Assembly: GCA_964358085.1 (NCBI GenBank)
Contig: CAYHNU010000020.1
Coordinates: forward strand, 1 to 12,312
Length of the DNA stretch: 12,312 bases
Reading direction: 5' to 3'
From: GWC2-45-19 sp964358085
GTDB lineage: Bacteria; Patescibacteriota; Microgenomatia; CAZETR01; Amesbacteraceae
This document shows positions 1 to 5,893 of this stretch, one piece after another (position 1 is the first letter of the stretch; each line of letters opens with the position of its first letter). The notes under the pieces are model-generated. The model did not search any database. It was not told the DNA's origin and saw only the letters and a list, made by a program, of their open reading frames with translations. Position numbers and translations under genes: made by a program.

Positions 1-7
1 GAAGGTA

Positions 8-832
8 TTATATCACACTTATTTTAATGGCGGGGGACATGGTGGATTTGAGGACTGCTTTGACGAGTTTGTCTTCGAAAGCGTTGAGAATGGCCTTGAT
101 ATTGGCTGATAGCTCCAAGTCTTTGGCCGATAGCTTGCCGACGATGGTATGAATTAGAGGGGCGTCTTTTTCGGTTTTTAAACTTATGGATTTGTCGGAG
201 AGCTTTTTGATGGCGGTGGCAGGGTTGGCCACGACGGTGCCATTTTTGGGGTTGGGCATGAGGCCTTTTGGCCCTAAGATTTTGGCGAATTTGACAAGTT
301 TGCCCATTTGATCGGGAGAGGCGTAAAGAGAGTCTAAGTCTAAGTTGACAGTGCCCGATTCAAGTTTTTTGATGAATTCATCATCGGCTATACCGATTTT
401 GCGGGTTTTACCAGTGGAGTGGGGGAGTTCAATTTCTTTAGAAACGCCTTTTTCTTTGAGGACAAGGTGAAGTTCAACTGTGCTATCAAATTTAGCTAAT
501 GATATCTCTCTTAATAGTTTGATGGCATCTGATATGGGGTAAAGATGGTCAGCGGTAACTTTGGATTTGGCCGCTTGATATGGCTTGGAGCGGATGCGGG
601 CCTGTTTAATTTTTTTGGCCTCGACAGTTTCCTGTTGCCTTTTTTCTACGATTTCCAGTTCGGCTAGTGATTCGGCAGTAGTGTCTACCACCCGTTGTCC
701 GCCGGCCAAACCGGGAGCTTTAGCGGTTTTTCCGCTCTCGCGCAGTTTTTTCTGGTGCAGCTTTTCAGACTGCTTTTTTTTGAGCTCCTCTTCATTTTCG
801 GAGCCGATGATGGCTACAGCTTTTTTTCCCAC
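8..832 (-). CDS. rplA: 50S ribosomal protein L1 with long N-terminal extension
   Basis: L1 binds 23S rRNA and forms the mobile stalk beside the E site. The L1 core runs from about residue 81 to 274. It shows the family signature KILGPKGLMPNPKNGTV and the C-terminal STMSPAIKISV, which matches the usual 'SSTMGPGVKV' end. The protein is 274 residues against a usual length near 230. The excess is a charged N-terminal extension (residues 1-80, rich in K, E and Q, probably helical), a feature I associate with CPR/Microgenomates L1. The start is GTG at 832, chosen because a TATAAT box lies 9 nt upstream and the frame is open from there; a later internal start would remove the extension. The usual neighbour rplK lies 4.6 kb away on the same strand, with a + strand gene block between them. 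No L1-binding leader is possible if transcription starts where the -10 box implies. Confidence 0.95.
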   Translation of the reverse strand: MGKKAVAIIGSENEEELKKKQSEKLHQKKLRESGKTAKAPGLAGGQRVVDTTAESLAELEIVEKRQQETVEAKKIKQARIRSKPYQAAKSKVTADHLYPISDAIKLLREISLAKFDSTVELHLVLKEKGVSKEIELPHSTGKTRKIGIADDEFIKKLESGTVNLDLDSLYASPDQMGKLVKFAKILGPKGLMPNPKNGTVVANPATAIKKLSDKSISLKTEKDAPLIHTIVGKLSAKDLELSANIKAILNAFEDKLVKAVLKSTMSPAIKISVI

Positions 833-841
833 AGCGCACTG

Positions 842-847
842 ATTATA
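842..847 (-). promoter_or_regulatory. rplA -10 box (TATAAT), leaderless
   Basis: On the minus strand the gap reads TAGTATAAT followed by 9 nt and the GTG start of rplA. That spacing puts the transcription start within about 3 nt of the start codon. No good -35 hexamer is visible at the proper distance. The box overlaps the dprA -10 on the other strand. Confidence 0.55.
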
Positions 848-849
848 CT
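844..849 (+). promoter_or_regulatory. dprA -10 box (TATACT), leaderless
   Basis: TATACT lies 6 nt before the GTG start of dprA, which implies a leaderless transcript. It shares positions 844-847 with the rplA -10 box on the opposite strand, so the two polymerase sites cannot be occupied together. The -35 region would fall in the T-tract at the rplA 5' end and is weak. Confidence 0.5.
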
Positions 850-855
850 AGAAGG

Positions 856-1620
856 GTGGTCAATGTAAAACAGGTAGGAAAGAATAAGCTGTATTATCAG
901 GGGGAGTGGAGCGACGAAATATTTGCCAAGTGTATGGGGGTGGTGGGGTCGAGGAGAATGACCAGTTACGGCAGAAGAGTGGTAGAGAAAATTGTGCCGC
1001 AATTGGTCGCCGGCGGGTGGACGATAGTCTCGGGTATGATGTATGGAGTGGATCAGGCGGCACATGAAGTTTGTCTGGATTGTGGAGGAAAGACTATTGG
1101 TGTACTTGGGTGGGGGATAGAGTATAACGCTGGAGACAGGGAGCAAGATTTGCAAAGAAAGATTGTAGAGAGCGGAGGATTACTGGTGTCGTTATGGAAG
1201 GACCAGATGGGGACGAATTGGACGTTCCCTGCGAGGAATCAGGTGGTGGCAGATATCTGTCATGAATTAATAGTAGTGGAAGCGGCGGCTAAGTCAGGGG
1301 CACTTTTGACAGCCGGAATGATGATTAAAAGAAAGAAACCGGTGTGGGCGGTGCCGGGACCGGTGACAAGTTCGGTGTCCGCGGGCACAAATATGCTGAT
1401 AGCCAAGGGAATGGCGAAGATGTGGCAAGGATCAGAAGTTAGAAGTCAGGAGTTAGGAGCTAGTAATCCGATTTTAGAGTTAATAAAAGACGAAGGACTG
1501 GAGGCGGATGAGATAGCCAGAAAATTAGGCCAGCCAATTTCAGAAGTAGGGGCACAGCTGTCTTTATTGTCTCTAAGTGGGGAAGTGGAGGAGAGAGAGG
1601 GGAAATTTTTTCGCACTTAG
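856..1620 (+). CDS. dprA: DNA processing protein DprA (Smf), short form
   Basis: DprA loads RecA onto incoming single-stranded DNA during natural transformation and acts in the cytoplasm. The extended Rossmann fold is clear: GSR at residues 31-33, SGMMYGVDQAAH at 59-70 (usual SGxAxGID..AH), FPARNQVV at 124-131 (usual FPxRNRxI), VVEAAAKSGALLTAG at 140-154 and VPGPV at 166-170. Residues about 204-254 look like the C-terminal winged-helix domain found in many DprA proteins. The N-terminal SAM domain is missing, giving 254 residues against about 360 for long forms. A linker of four 7-bp units (1435-1462) joins the two domains. GTG at 856 is the start, directly after a -10 box. The gene is divergent from rplA and convergent with the small minus-strand gene that ends 3 nt beyond its stop. 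Confidence 0.93.
   Translation: MVNVKQVGKNKLYYQGEWSDEIFAKCMGVVGSRRMTSYGRRVVEKIVPQLVAGGWTIVSGMMYGVDQAAHEVCLDCGGKTIGVLGWGIEYNAGDREQDLQRKIVESGGLLVSLWKDQMGTNWTFPARNQVVADICHELIVVEAAAKSGALLTAGMMIKRKKPVWAVPGPVTSSVSAGTNMLIAKGMAKMWQGSEVRSQELGASNPILELIKDEGLEADEIARKLGQPISEVGAQLSLLSLSGEVEEREGKFFRT
1435..1462 (+). repeat. Heptanucleotide tandem repeat in the dprA linker
   Basis: Four consecutive 7-bp units read GAAGTTA, GAAGTCA, GGAGTTA, GGAGCTA (consensus GRAGTYA). They encode the linker SEVRSQELGA between the Rossmann fold and the winged helix of DprA. Since 7 is not a multiple of 3, gain or loss of one unit would shift the frame and remove the winged helix. Confidence 0.7.
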
Positions 1621-1623
1621 TTG

Positions 1624-1842
1624 TTAAAGAGTCGCCTCTCTATAAAGTGGGCAGTCTGGACAGACTATACTGCTTTGTATACCTTGGCAGGTAAAGGCGA
1701 GATGGCCTTGATCGACGGCTGTCTTGAACATTGTTACGCTTACCCCAACATTAATGTGGCTCAACCTGACAGGACAATTTTTTGGTGAGTATTTTTTGAG
1801 AACGTTAGTTGTTAACTTTATGATCTTAATTTCTACAGACAT
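1624..1842 (-). CDS. Small four-cysteine protein, unknown function
   Basis: I do not recognise this 72-residue protein. It has a basic N-terminal third and four cysteines at residues 23, 52, 61 and 64, the last two forming CPDC. This pattern (C-x28-C-x8-C-x2-C) could hold one zinc ion or form disulfides, though there is no signal peptide or membrane segment. The case for a real gene is the promoter: TTGACA, an 18-nt spacer, then TACAAT, placed so that transcription would begin about 3 nt before the ATG at 1842. It is divergent from the PaaX-like gene and convergent with dprA, so it sits inside a DNA-uptake neighbourhood. That suggests, but does not show, a link with competence. The alternative is a chance open frame in a less G-rich stretch. 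Confidence 0.6.
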   Translation of the reverse strand: MSVEIKIIKLTTNVLKKYSPKNCPVRLSHINVGVSVTMFKTAVDQGHLAFTCQGIQSSIVCPDCPLYREATL

Positions 1843-1851
1843 TTGATGCGG

Positions 1852-1881
1852 ATTGTATTCTTACCTGGTTGTGGTTGTCAA
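1852..1881 (-). promoter_or_regulatory. Consensus sigma70 promoter of the four-cysteine gene
   Basis: On the minus strand TTGACA (1881-1876) is a perfect -35. An 18-nt spacer follows, then TACAAT (1857-1852) as -10. Nine nucleotides separate the -10 from the ATG at 1842, so the message should be leaderless or nearly so. This is the best -35/-10 pair in the window. Confidence 0.7.
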
Positions 1882-1898
1882 GCAAGTAAATTTATTTA

Positions 1899-1927
1899 TT
1901 GTAACGGTCGTGTGAATATGGTAAATA
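1899..1927 (+). promoter_or_regulatory. Promoter of the PaaX-like gene, extended -10
   Basis: TTGTAA (1899-1904) can serve as -35. After a 17-nt spacer comes TAAATA (1922-1927), preceded by TG and one base, which makes an extended -10. Six nucleotides separate it from ATG 1934, so the predicted start of transcription is at the start codon. The direct repeat 1902-1926 fills this promoter. Confidence 0.5.
1902..1926 (+). repeat. 25-bp direct repeat copy 1, putative operator
   Basis: The copy reads TAACGGTCGT, then G, then TGAATAT, then G, then GTAAAT. It matches the copy at 2493-2517 in 23 of 25 positions. Both copies are preceded by a T-rich run beginning TTTATTT. It lies across the promoter of the PaaX-like gene, where a bound repressor would block polymerase. 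Confidence 0.75.
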
Positions 1928-1933
1928 TTGAGT

Positions 1934-2479
1934 ATGGCGAAAAGAAGAATTACGGCCGGAAAGATGTTGGAATTTGCTAGCGATGTGGTAGAAGTGTTTT
2001 TTCCAATGAAACGGGAGAGCTTGGGTACCGTATTGCATAAAACTTTGCCCGCAATAGATGATTATTTCCCATCGGTGGCAAAGCAAGTGGCGGACAAGTT
2101 GCAAAGGCGGGGATGTGTGGAAAAGAAGACGACACCTGAGGGAATAGTGGTGAAAATTACGGATAAAGGAAGGGTGCAGATGTTGAAATATAAACTTGAG
2201 CAAATGGGGCGACCGGAGGGGAAGTGGGACGGAAAGTGGAGAATGGTGTTTTTTGACATAGCGGAGTTGGAGAGGGGGAAGAGAGACAGGCTGCGGATTT
2301 ACCTGCGTCAGCTGGGGATGGAGCAAATGCAAGAAAGTGTATGGGTGAGCCCATACAACGTATTTGATCAAGTGAAATACTTACGGGAGATACTTGATGT
2401 GCCACATGGGGTGAAATTGGCGGAATTGGGCTGGATTGAAAACGAGAGTGATCTAAAAGAGATTTTTGAGATAAACTAA
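1934..2479 (+). CDS. PaaX-like transcriptional regulator
   Basis: The 181-residue protein resembles PaaX-type repressors: an N-terminal winged-helix part (residues about 1-85, with basic MAKRRITAGK) and a C-terminal part with GKWRMVFFDIAE (about 95-106), then RDRLRIYLRQLG and ESVWVSPY. That C-terminal pattern is the Cas2-like ferredoxin fold of PaaX proteins. Classical PaaX senses phenylacetyl-CoA, but no such pathway is visible here, so the ligand is unknown. PaaX proteins are usually near 300 residues, so this is a short version of the kind I associate with CPR genomes. ATG 1934 is preferred over TTG 1928 because the extended -10 ends 6 nt before it. A direct repeat lies in its own promoter and again before comM, which suggests autoregulation and control of comM. 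Confidence 0.75.
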   Translation: MAKRRITAGKMLEFASDVVEVFFPMKRESLGTVLHKTLPAIDDYFPSVAKQVADKLQRRGCVEKKTTPEGIVVKITDKGRVQMLKYKLEQMGRPEGKWDGKWRMVFFDIAELERGKRDRLRIYLRQLGMEQMQESVWVSPYNVFDQVKYLREILDVPHGVKLAELGWIENESDLKEIFEIN

Positions 2480-2492
2480 TATTTATTTTTTC

Positions 2493-2517
2493 TAACGGTC
2501 GTTTGAATATTGTAAAT
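2493..2517 (+). repeat. 25-bp direct repeat copy 2, putative operator before comM
   Basis: The copy reads TAACGGTCGT, then T, then TGAATAT, then T, then GTAAAT, differing from copy 1 only at two single bases. Within it AACG-GT-CGTT is a short perfect inverted repeat. It begins 13 bp after the PaaX-like stop codon and ends 9 bp before the extended -10 element of comM, so it covers the comM -35 region. Confidence 0.75.
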
Positions 2518-2526
2518 TGTAGAATG

Positions 2527-2535
2527 TGATATTAT
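2527..2535 (+). promoter_or_regulatory. comM extended -10 promoter, leaderless
   Basis: TG-A-TATTAT (2527-2535) is an extended -10 element. It lies 9 nt before ATG 2545, so the transcript should be leaderless or have a leader of 1-3 nt. The -35 position holds only a poor match and falls in repeat copy 2. Confidence 0.55.
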
Positions 2536-2544
2536 CGGATTAAG

Positions 2545-4056
2545 ATGCTTGCTAGGATTAAGAGCGTGGCGCATGTGGGATTGGTGAGTGTGGCAATAGA
2601 AGTGGAAGTGGATGTGGCAGAACAGGGGTTTCCGGGGTTTAATATAGTGGGACTGGCGGGCAAGGCAGTGGAGGAAGCGCGAGAGCGGGTAAAGACGGCG
2701 ATTAATAATTCGGGATTGGCTTTTCCCCCTAAAAAAATCACGGTGAATCTGGCTCCGGCAGATATGCCAAAAGACGGGGGGGCTTATGATTTACCGATTG
2801 CTGTGGGGATATTGACGGCGAGTGAGCAAGCACCACACACGGATGGCTTGTTCTACGGAGAATTGTCTTTAGACGGGAGTTTGCGGGCCACAAAAGGGGT
2901 ACTACTGGTGGGCTTGTTTGCCCGGGGTGGAAGTATTTATGTACCGATAGAAAGTGCGAATGAGGCGGCGGTGGTGGAAGGGGTGACAGTGTATCCGGTG
3001 AGGAATTTACAGGAGATGGTGGACCATTTAAATGGCGTAAAAGAGATTAAGGAATTAAGCCACTTAGAGATTAAGGAGTTGGTAGACGAAGCGGCGGTGG
3101 ATTTTGACTTGGCGGAGGTGGCGGGACAGGAACAGGCCAAGAGGGCATTACTAATCGCTGCGGCGGGCGGACATAATCTACTCATGAGCGGGCCACCGGG
3201 GGCGGGGAAAACTATGCTGGCCCGGGCCATGCCGGGGATTTTGCCTCCATTGTCGGCGCAGGAAGCGCTGGAAGTAACAAGGATTTATTCGGTGGTGGGG
3301 CTTTTAGATCCCGGGGAGTCGCTGCTGCGGCGGCGGCCGTTTAGGTCACCGCACCATGGGATTTCGGCAGCGGGAATTATCGGGGGTGGGACGAATCCTT
3401 TGCCGGGCGAGGTCAGCTTGGCGCATTTGGGAGTGTTGTTTCTGGACGAAATGGCGGAGTTTCCCCGGTCAGTCTTGGAAAGTTTGCGTCAGCCGATGGA
3501 AGATGGGGTGGTGAATATTGTCCGGGTGGCGGGACACGTTAGCTATCCGGCTAGTTTTACGCTGCTGGCGGCAATTAATCCCTGCCCGTGTGGGTACTTG
3601 GGACATCCCCGGCGGGAATGCAAATGCACGGAAAAAATGATCCGTAAATACCGGGGACGGATCTCCGGGCCGATTTTAGATCGCATAGATCTTCACGTTC
3701 GGGTGCCAGCGGTAGAGACAGATAAACTTAGCGCTCAATCCTCATCGCTCAATGCGCAAAGCTCAAAAAATTTAAGGGAGCAAGTAATTAATGCCAGAAA
3801 AGTTCAGACGAAGAGATTTGTGGGGGAAAATATTTATACCAATTCCCAGATGCGAAATAAGCAGGTAAAAAAGTATTGCAAATTGGATGGGGAAACGGAA
3901 AGATTACTGCGGTTGGCAGTGGAGAAACATGATTTGTCTGCCCGGGCGTATTTCCGGCTGATAAAGGTGGCCCGGACAATTGCTGATTTAGCTGAATCAG
4001 CTGATATTGCTGTGGCGCATATGGCAGAAGCGTTGCAATATAGACAGCAGATATGA
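2545..4056 (+). CDS. comM: ComM/YifB family AAA+ ATPase (Mg-chelatase-like)
   Basis: ComM is a hexameric helicase that promotes branch migration while transformed single strands are integrated into the chromosome. The order of parts is complete: an N-terminal ChlI-type domain (about 1-170, with GFPGFNIVGLAGKAVEEARERV), Walker A GPPGAGKT at 216-223, Walker B LFLDEM with D301 and E302, the cysteine segment NPCPCGY at 345-351 followed by CKC, and the sensor region GPILDRIDLHVRVP. The length of 503 residues matches E. coli ComM (about 506). Two low-complexity inserts, EIKELSHLEIKEL before the ATPase domain and AQSSSLNAQSS after the sensor region, look like variable loops. ATG 2545 follows an extended -10. 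The stop overlaps the yraN start (ATGA), so the two are translationally coupled. Confidence 0.95.
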   Translation: MLARIKSVAHVGLVSVAIEVEVDVAEQGFPGFNIVGLAGKAVEEARERVKTAINNSGLAFPPKKITVNLAPADMPKDGGAYDLPIAVGILTASEQAPHTDGLFYGELSLDGSLRATKGVLLVGLFARGGSIYVPIESANEAAVVEGVTVYPVRNLQEMVDHLNGVKEIKELSHLEIKELVDEAAVDFDLAEVAGQEQAKRALLIAAAGGHNLLMSGPPGAGKTMLARAMPGILPPLSAQEALEVTRIYSVVGLLDPGESLLRRRPFRSPHHGISAAGIIGGGTNPLPGEVSLAHLGVLFLDEMAEFPRSVLESLRQPMEDGVVNIVRVAGHVSYPASFTLLAAINPCPCGYLGHPRRECKCTEKMIRKYRGRISGPILDRIDLHVRVPAVETDKLSAQSSSLNAQSSKNLREQVINARKVQTKRFVGENIYTNSQMRNKQVKKYCKLDGETERLLRLAVEKHDLSARAYFRLIKVARTIADLAESADIAVAHMAEALQYRQQI

Positions 4057-4412
4057 AATTTGAAAACAGGAAAACAGGTCTGATTGGTGAAGAAGTTGCT
4101 TTGCAACATTTACTTAAGAAGGGTTTACAGTTGGTTTTGCGTAATTTTTCTACCCGATTTGGGGAAATAGATCTGATAATGCGCGACAAAAGTATATTGG
4201 TATTTGTGGAGGTGAAGGCAAAAAAAGGTCTGAAATGGGGCAGTCCGGAGGAAATGTTTACCCGGGGGAAATATGAGAGGGTGAAACGTATGGCCAGTGT
4301 TTACTTACAAGGGCAAGAGGTTCCGTGCCGGATAGACATGGTGGCAGTGGTTTTAAATTCTCAAAATGAACTGGTTTCTGTGAAGCACTATGAAAATGTC
4401 ACTGGATTTTAA
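4053..4412 (+). CDS. yraN: YraN/UPF0102 family endonuclease-like protein
   Basis: This 119-residue protein belongs to the UPF0102 family, which has a PD-(D/E)XK nuclease fold of the Holliday-junction-resolvase type. The active-site residues are in place: E17 region in GLIGEEVA, GEID at 37-40 and VEVK at 52-55. Length is typical. The biochemical role of YraN is not well settled; genome context across bacteria links it with comM and dprA, and the same is true here. Its ATG overlaps the comM stop by 4 bp, so it is read from the comM promoter. I see no Shine-Dalgarno sequence, which fits coupled reinitiation. Confidence 0.92.
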   Translation: MKFENRKTGLIGEEVALQHLLKKGLQLVLRNFSTRFGEIDLIMRDKSILVFVEVKAKKGLKWGSPEEMFTRGKYERVKRMASVYLQGQEVPCRIDMVAVVLNSQNELVSVKHYENVTGF

Positions 4413-4426
4413 TTCCGATGCTTATT

Positions 4427-4435
4427 TGGTATATT
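4427..4435 (+). promoter_or_regulatory. Extended -10 before the 4443 gene, leaderless
   Basis: TG-G-TATATT (4427-4435) lies 7 nt before ATG 4443, so a transcript started here would have almost no leader. The gap after yraN is only 30 nt, so read-through from comM is also possible. Confidence 0.45.
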
Positions 4436-4442
4436 GAGCGGT

Positions 4443-5465
4443 ATGTGTGCTGTGGCCAGGAAGAAGAGCGACGATGATTTTGAGCTCAAGTCGGAAGGAT
4501 TCCGGGTAAGGGTGAAGGAGTCCGGGGTTGAACCGGCCCAAATACCGAAGTGGGCGGCGCGCAAGTGTGGACTGTTGAGATCAGCCGGGTATTTGCCGAC
4601 GTTGCCGGAGCCGGTAATAATAAACACTCATCAGGAGCTGGTGGTGAGCGTGATGAGTGCCGGGGTTCCTTTGGGGAAAGCGGTAGAGATAGGCAGAGGT
4701 TTGAAACTGACTAATGGAACCGACATAGAAATGGAGCCGGAGGGGGAAACTGTTGATTTTTATCAGTTAGGCTTGGATTATGGAATAACTCGGAGAATGC
4801 GTTGTTACCTGGCGGGAGGTGGGGTGAGGTCGGTGCGGATAATTGTGGCCGACGTAGAGCGGCGGCCGCAAAAGGAATGGCGTTGTGACGGGTTTGCGGT
4901 GGCGGCGCGTAGTGATGGAGTGTACGTGGTCAGAGAGGATATGGCCTCCGGTCAGGACCTGGGGGAAGGGAAGATTCAGGTGCTGACGAAGAGGATGGCC
5001 AAACCGGAAGAGAAAAGTGGGATAGCGGTGGTGGTGTACAAGAGGGTGGTTAAAGGAAACTTTGGGCGAGTCAGTATGTGGGATCATCGCAGAGCGGTGC
5101 TAGAGCAGGGAAAATTTGCGGAAGACGCGACGGAGAGCTTAGGGATATGGGGTATGGGACCATATATTGTGGTGGCGGTTCAGGAGGTGTGGATGCATCA
5201 TCCGGACGGGGGAATACCTTTTGATGAGATGCCGAATGTACTGGGGAAGTTGGCGGCGGGAGGAGCGGAGAAGTGTTTTAGAGATTTAGTTAGCAAAAGA
5301 GAGTGGAATCAGACGAAAATGATCCGATTTGAAATCGAGTGCCGGGGAAAACAGTGGGAACGGGAGGGAGCAGAGGTGGCCAGGCAGTTGGTGGGACCGG
5401 CAGGGCTACTGGACCGGGCGGGCTGGGAGTATGAGTTGGTAAAGAAACGGAAAGTAGATAGATGA
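4443..5465 (+). CDS. Unrecognised soluble protein of 340 residues
   Basis: I do not recognise this protein. It has no signal peptide or membrane segment. It looks globular, with many beta-type stretches (VRSVRIIVADVER, KSGIAVVVYKRVV, MGPYIVVAVQEVWM), a lysine/arginine-rich C-terminal tail and a charged N-terminus. No nucleotide-binding loop or nuclease motif is visible. A TTG at 4434 also opens the frame, but ATG 4443 is preferred because it follows an extended -10 by 7 nt. The gene is the last of the + strand block that starts with dprA and is convergent with rplK, with one base between the two stop codons. Its place after comM-yraN is the only hint of a job. Long in-frame coding with the same G-rich codon bias as its neighbours argues that it is real. 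Confidence 0.8.
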   Translation: MCAVARKKSDDDFELKSEGFRVRVKESGVEPAQIPKWAARKCGLLRSAGYLPTLPEPVIINTHQELVVSVMSAGVPLGKAVEIGRGLKLTNGTDIEMEPEGETVDFYQLGLDYGITRRMRCYLAGGGVRSVRIIVADVERRPQKEWRCDGFAVAARSDGVYVVREDMASGQDLGEGKIQVLTKRMAKPEEKSGIAVVVYKRVVKGNFGRVSMWDHRRAVLEQGKFAEDATESLGIWGMGPYIVVAVQEVWMHHPDGGIPFDEMPNVLGKLAAGGAEKCFRDLVSKREWNQTKMIRFEIECRGKQWEREGAEVARQLVGPAGLLDRAGWEYELVKKRKVDR

Positions 5466-5466
5466 T

Positions 5467-5892
5467 TTAGGCGACTTTGATACCCATGGAGCGGGCGGTT
5501 CCTGAAACCGTTTTGATGGCGGCGTCCAGGGAGTCGGTATTCAGATCTTTGAGTTTGGCTTCGGCAATGTGTTGGACTTGGTCGGCGGTTAAAGTGCCGG
5601 CCACCTCGCGGCCGGGAGTTTTTGATCCCTTCGGCAAGCTCAGGGCTTTGAGAAGCATGGCCGAAACGGGAGGAAGCTTGGTAATGAAAGTGAATGAGCG
5701 GTCTTCGTAGACGGTGATGACGGCGGGGATAATATTGCCCTTTTGATCTTTGGTTTTGTCGTTGTACTGTTTGACAAAATCCATGATGGGGACGCCGTGC
5801 TGACCCAGAGCCGGGCCGACTGGGGGGGCAGGGGTGGCTTCGCCAGCCGGTAAATTTAATTTGAGAACAACTTTGACTTTTTTAACTGCCAT
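5467..5892 (-). CDS. rplK: 50S ribosomal protein L11
   Basis: L11 forms the base of the L7/L12 stalk and takes part in GTPase-factor binding on the large subunit. The 141-residue length is exact for the family. The N-terminal signature is clear (LPAGEATPAPPVGPALGQHGV), then the linker segment with TFITKLPPVSAMLLKA, and a C-terminal rRNA-binding domain ending TARSMGIKV. Within the linker, residues ALSLPKG are encoded by a 17-bp dispersed repeat (5628-5644) where other L11 proteins have a sequence like KAAGIEKGS. The gene starts 1 nt after the nusG stop, so it belongs to the secE-nusG-rplK operon. Unlike in most bacteria, rplA does not follow: the next gene downstream is convergent, and rplA lies 4.6 kb away. 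Confidence 0.97.
   Translation of the reverse strand: MAVKKVKVVLKLNLPAGEATPAPPVGPALGQHGVPIMDFVKQYNDKTKDQKGNIIPAVITVYEDRSFTFITKLPPVSAMLLKALSLPKGSKTPGREVAGTLTADQVQHIAEAKLKDLNTDSLDAAIKTVSGTARSMGIKVA
5628..5644 (+). repeat. 17-bp dispersed repeat inside rplK
   Basis: The + strand reads CCTTCGGCAAGCTCAGG. The exact reverse complement is at 6420-6436 in nusG. On the rplK coding strand it reads CCTGAGCTTGCCGAAGG and encodes ALSLPKG in frame. I have a general memory of closely similar motifs as dispersed repeats in CPR and other environmental genomes. Confidence 0.8.
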
Positions 5893-5893
5893 A

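Noticed and set aside
1..841. L1 autoregulatory binding site before rplA
   Set aside because: The predicted transcript begins almost at the GTG, so there is no leader to hold such a site.
1892..2371. 159-residue minus-strand open frame opposite the PaaX-like gene
   Set aside because: It is rich in H, P, L and S, typical of the complement of G-rich coding sequence, and lies over a convincing gene. The same applies to the minus-strand frames over dprA, comM and the GH130 gene.
2236..2479. Cas2-like C-terminal part of the PaaX-like protein, suggesting a CRISPR locus
   Set aside because: PaaX regulators normally carry this fold. There is an N-terminal winged-helix part, no cas1 or other cas gene, and no repeat-spacer array anywhere in the window.
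3041..3080. Direct repeat AGAGATTAAGGARTT twice in comM, 24 bp apart
   Set aside because: It encodes EIKEL twice in a variable loop, keeps the frame and looks like ordinary low-complexity drift, so it is noted in the comM entry only.
5440..5480. Bidirectional terminator between the convergent 4443 gene and rplK
   Set aside because: The stop codons are one base apart, and I see no GC-rich stem followed by a T-run in either direction.
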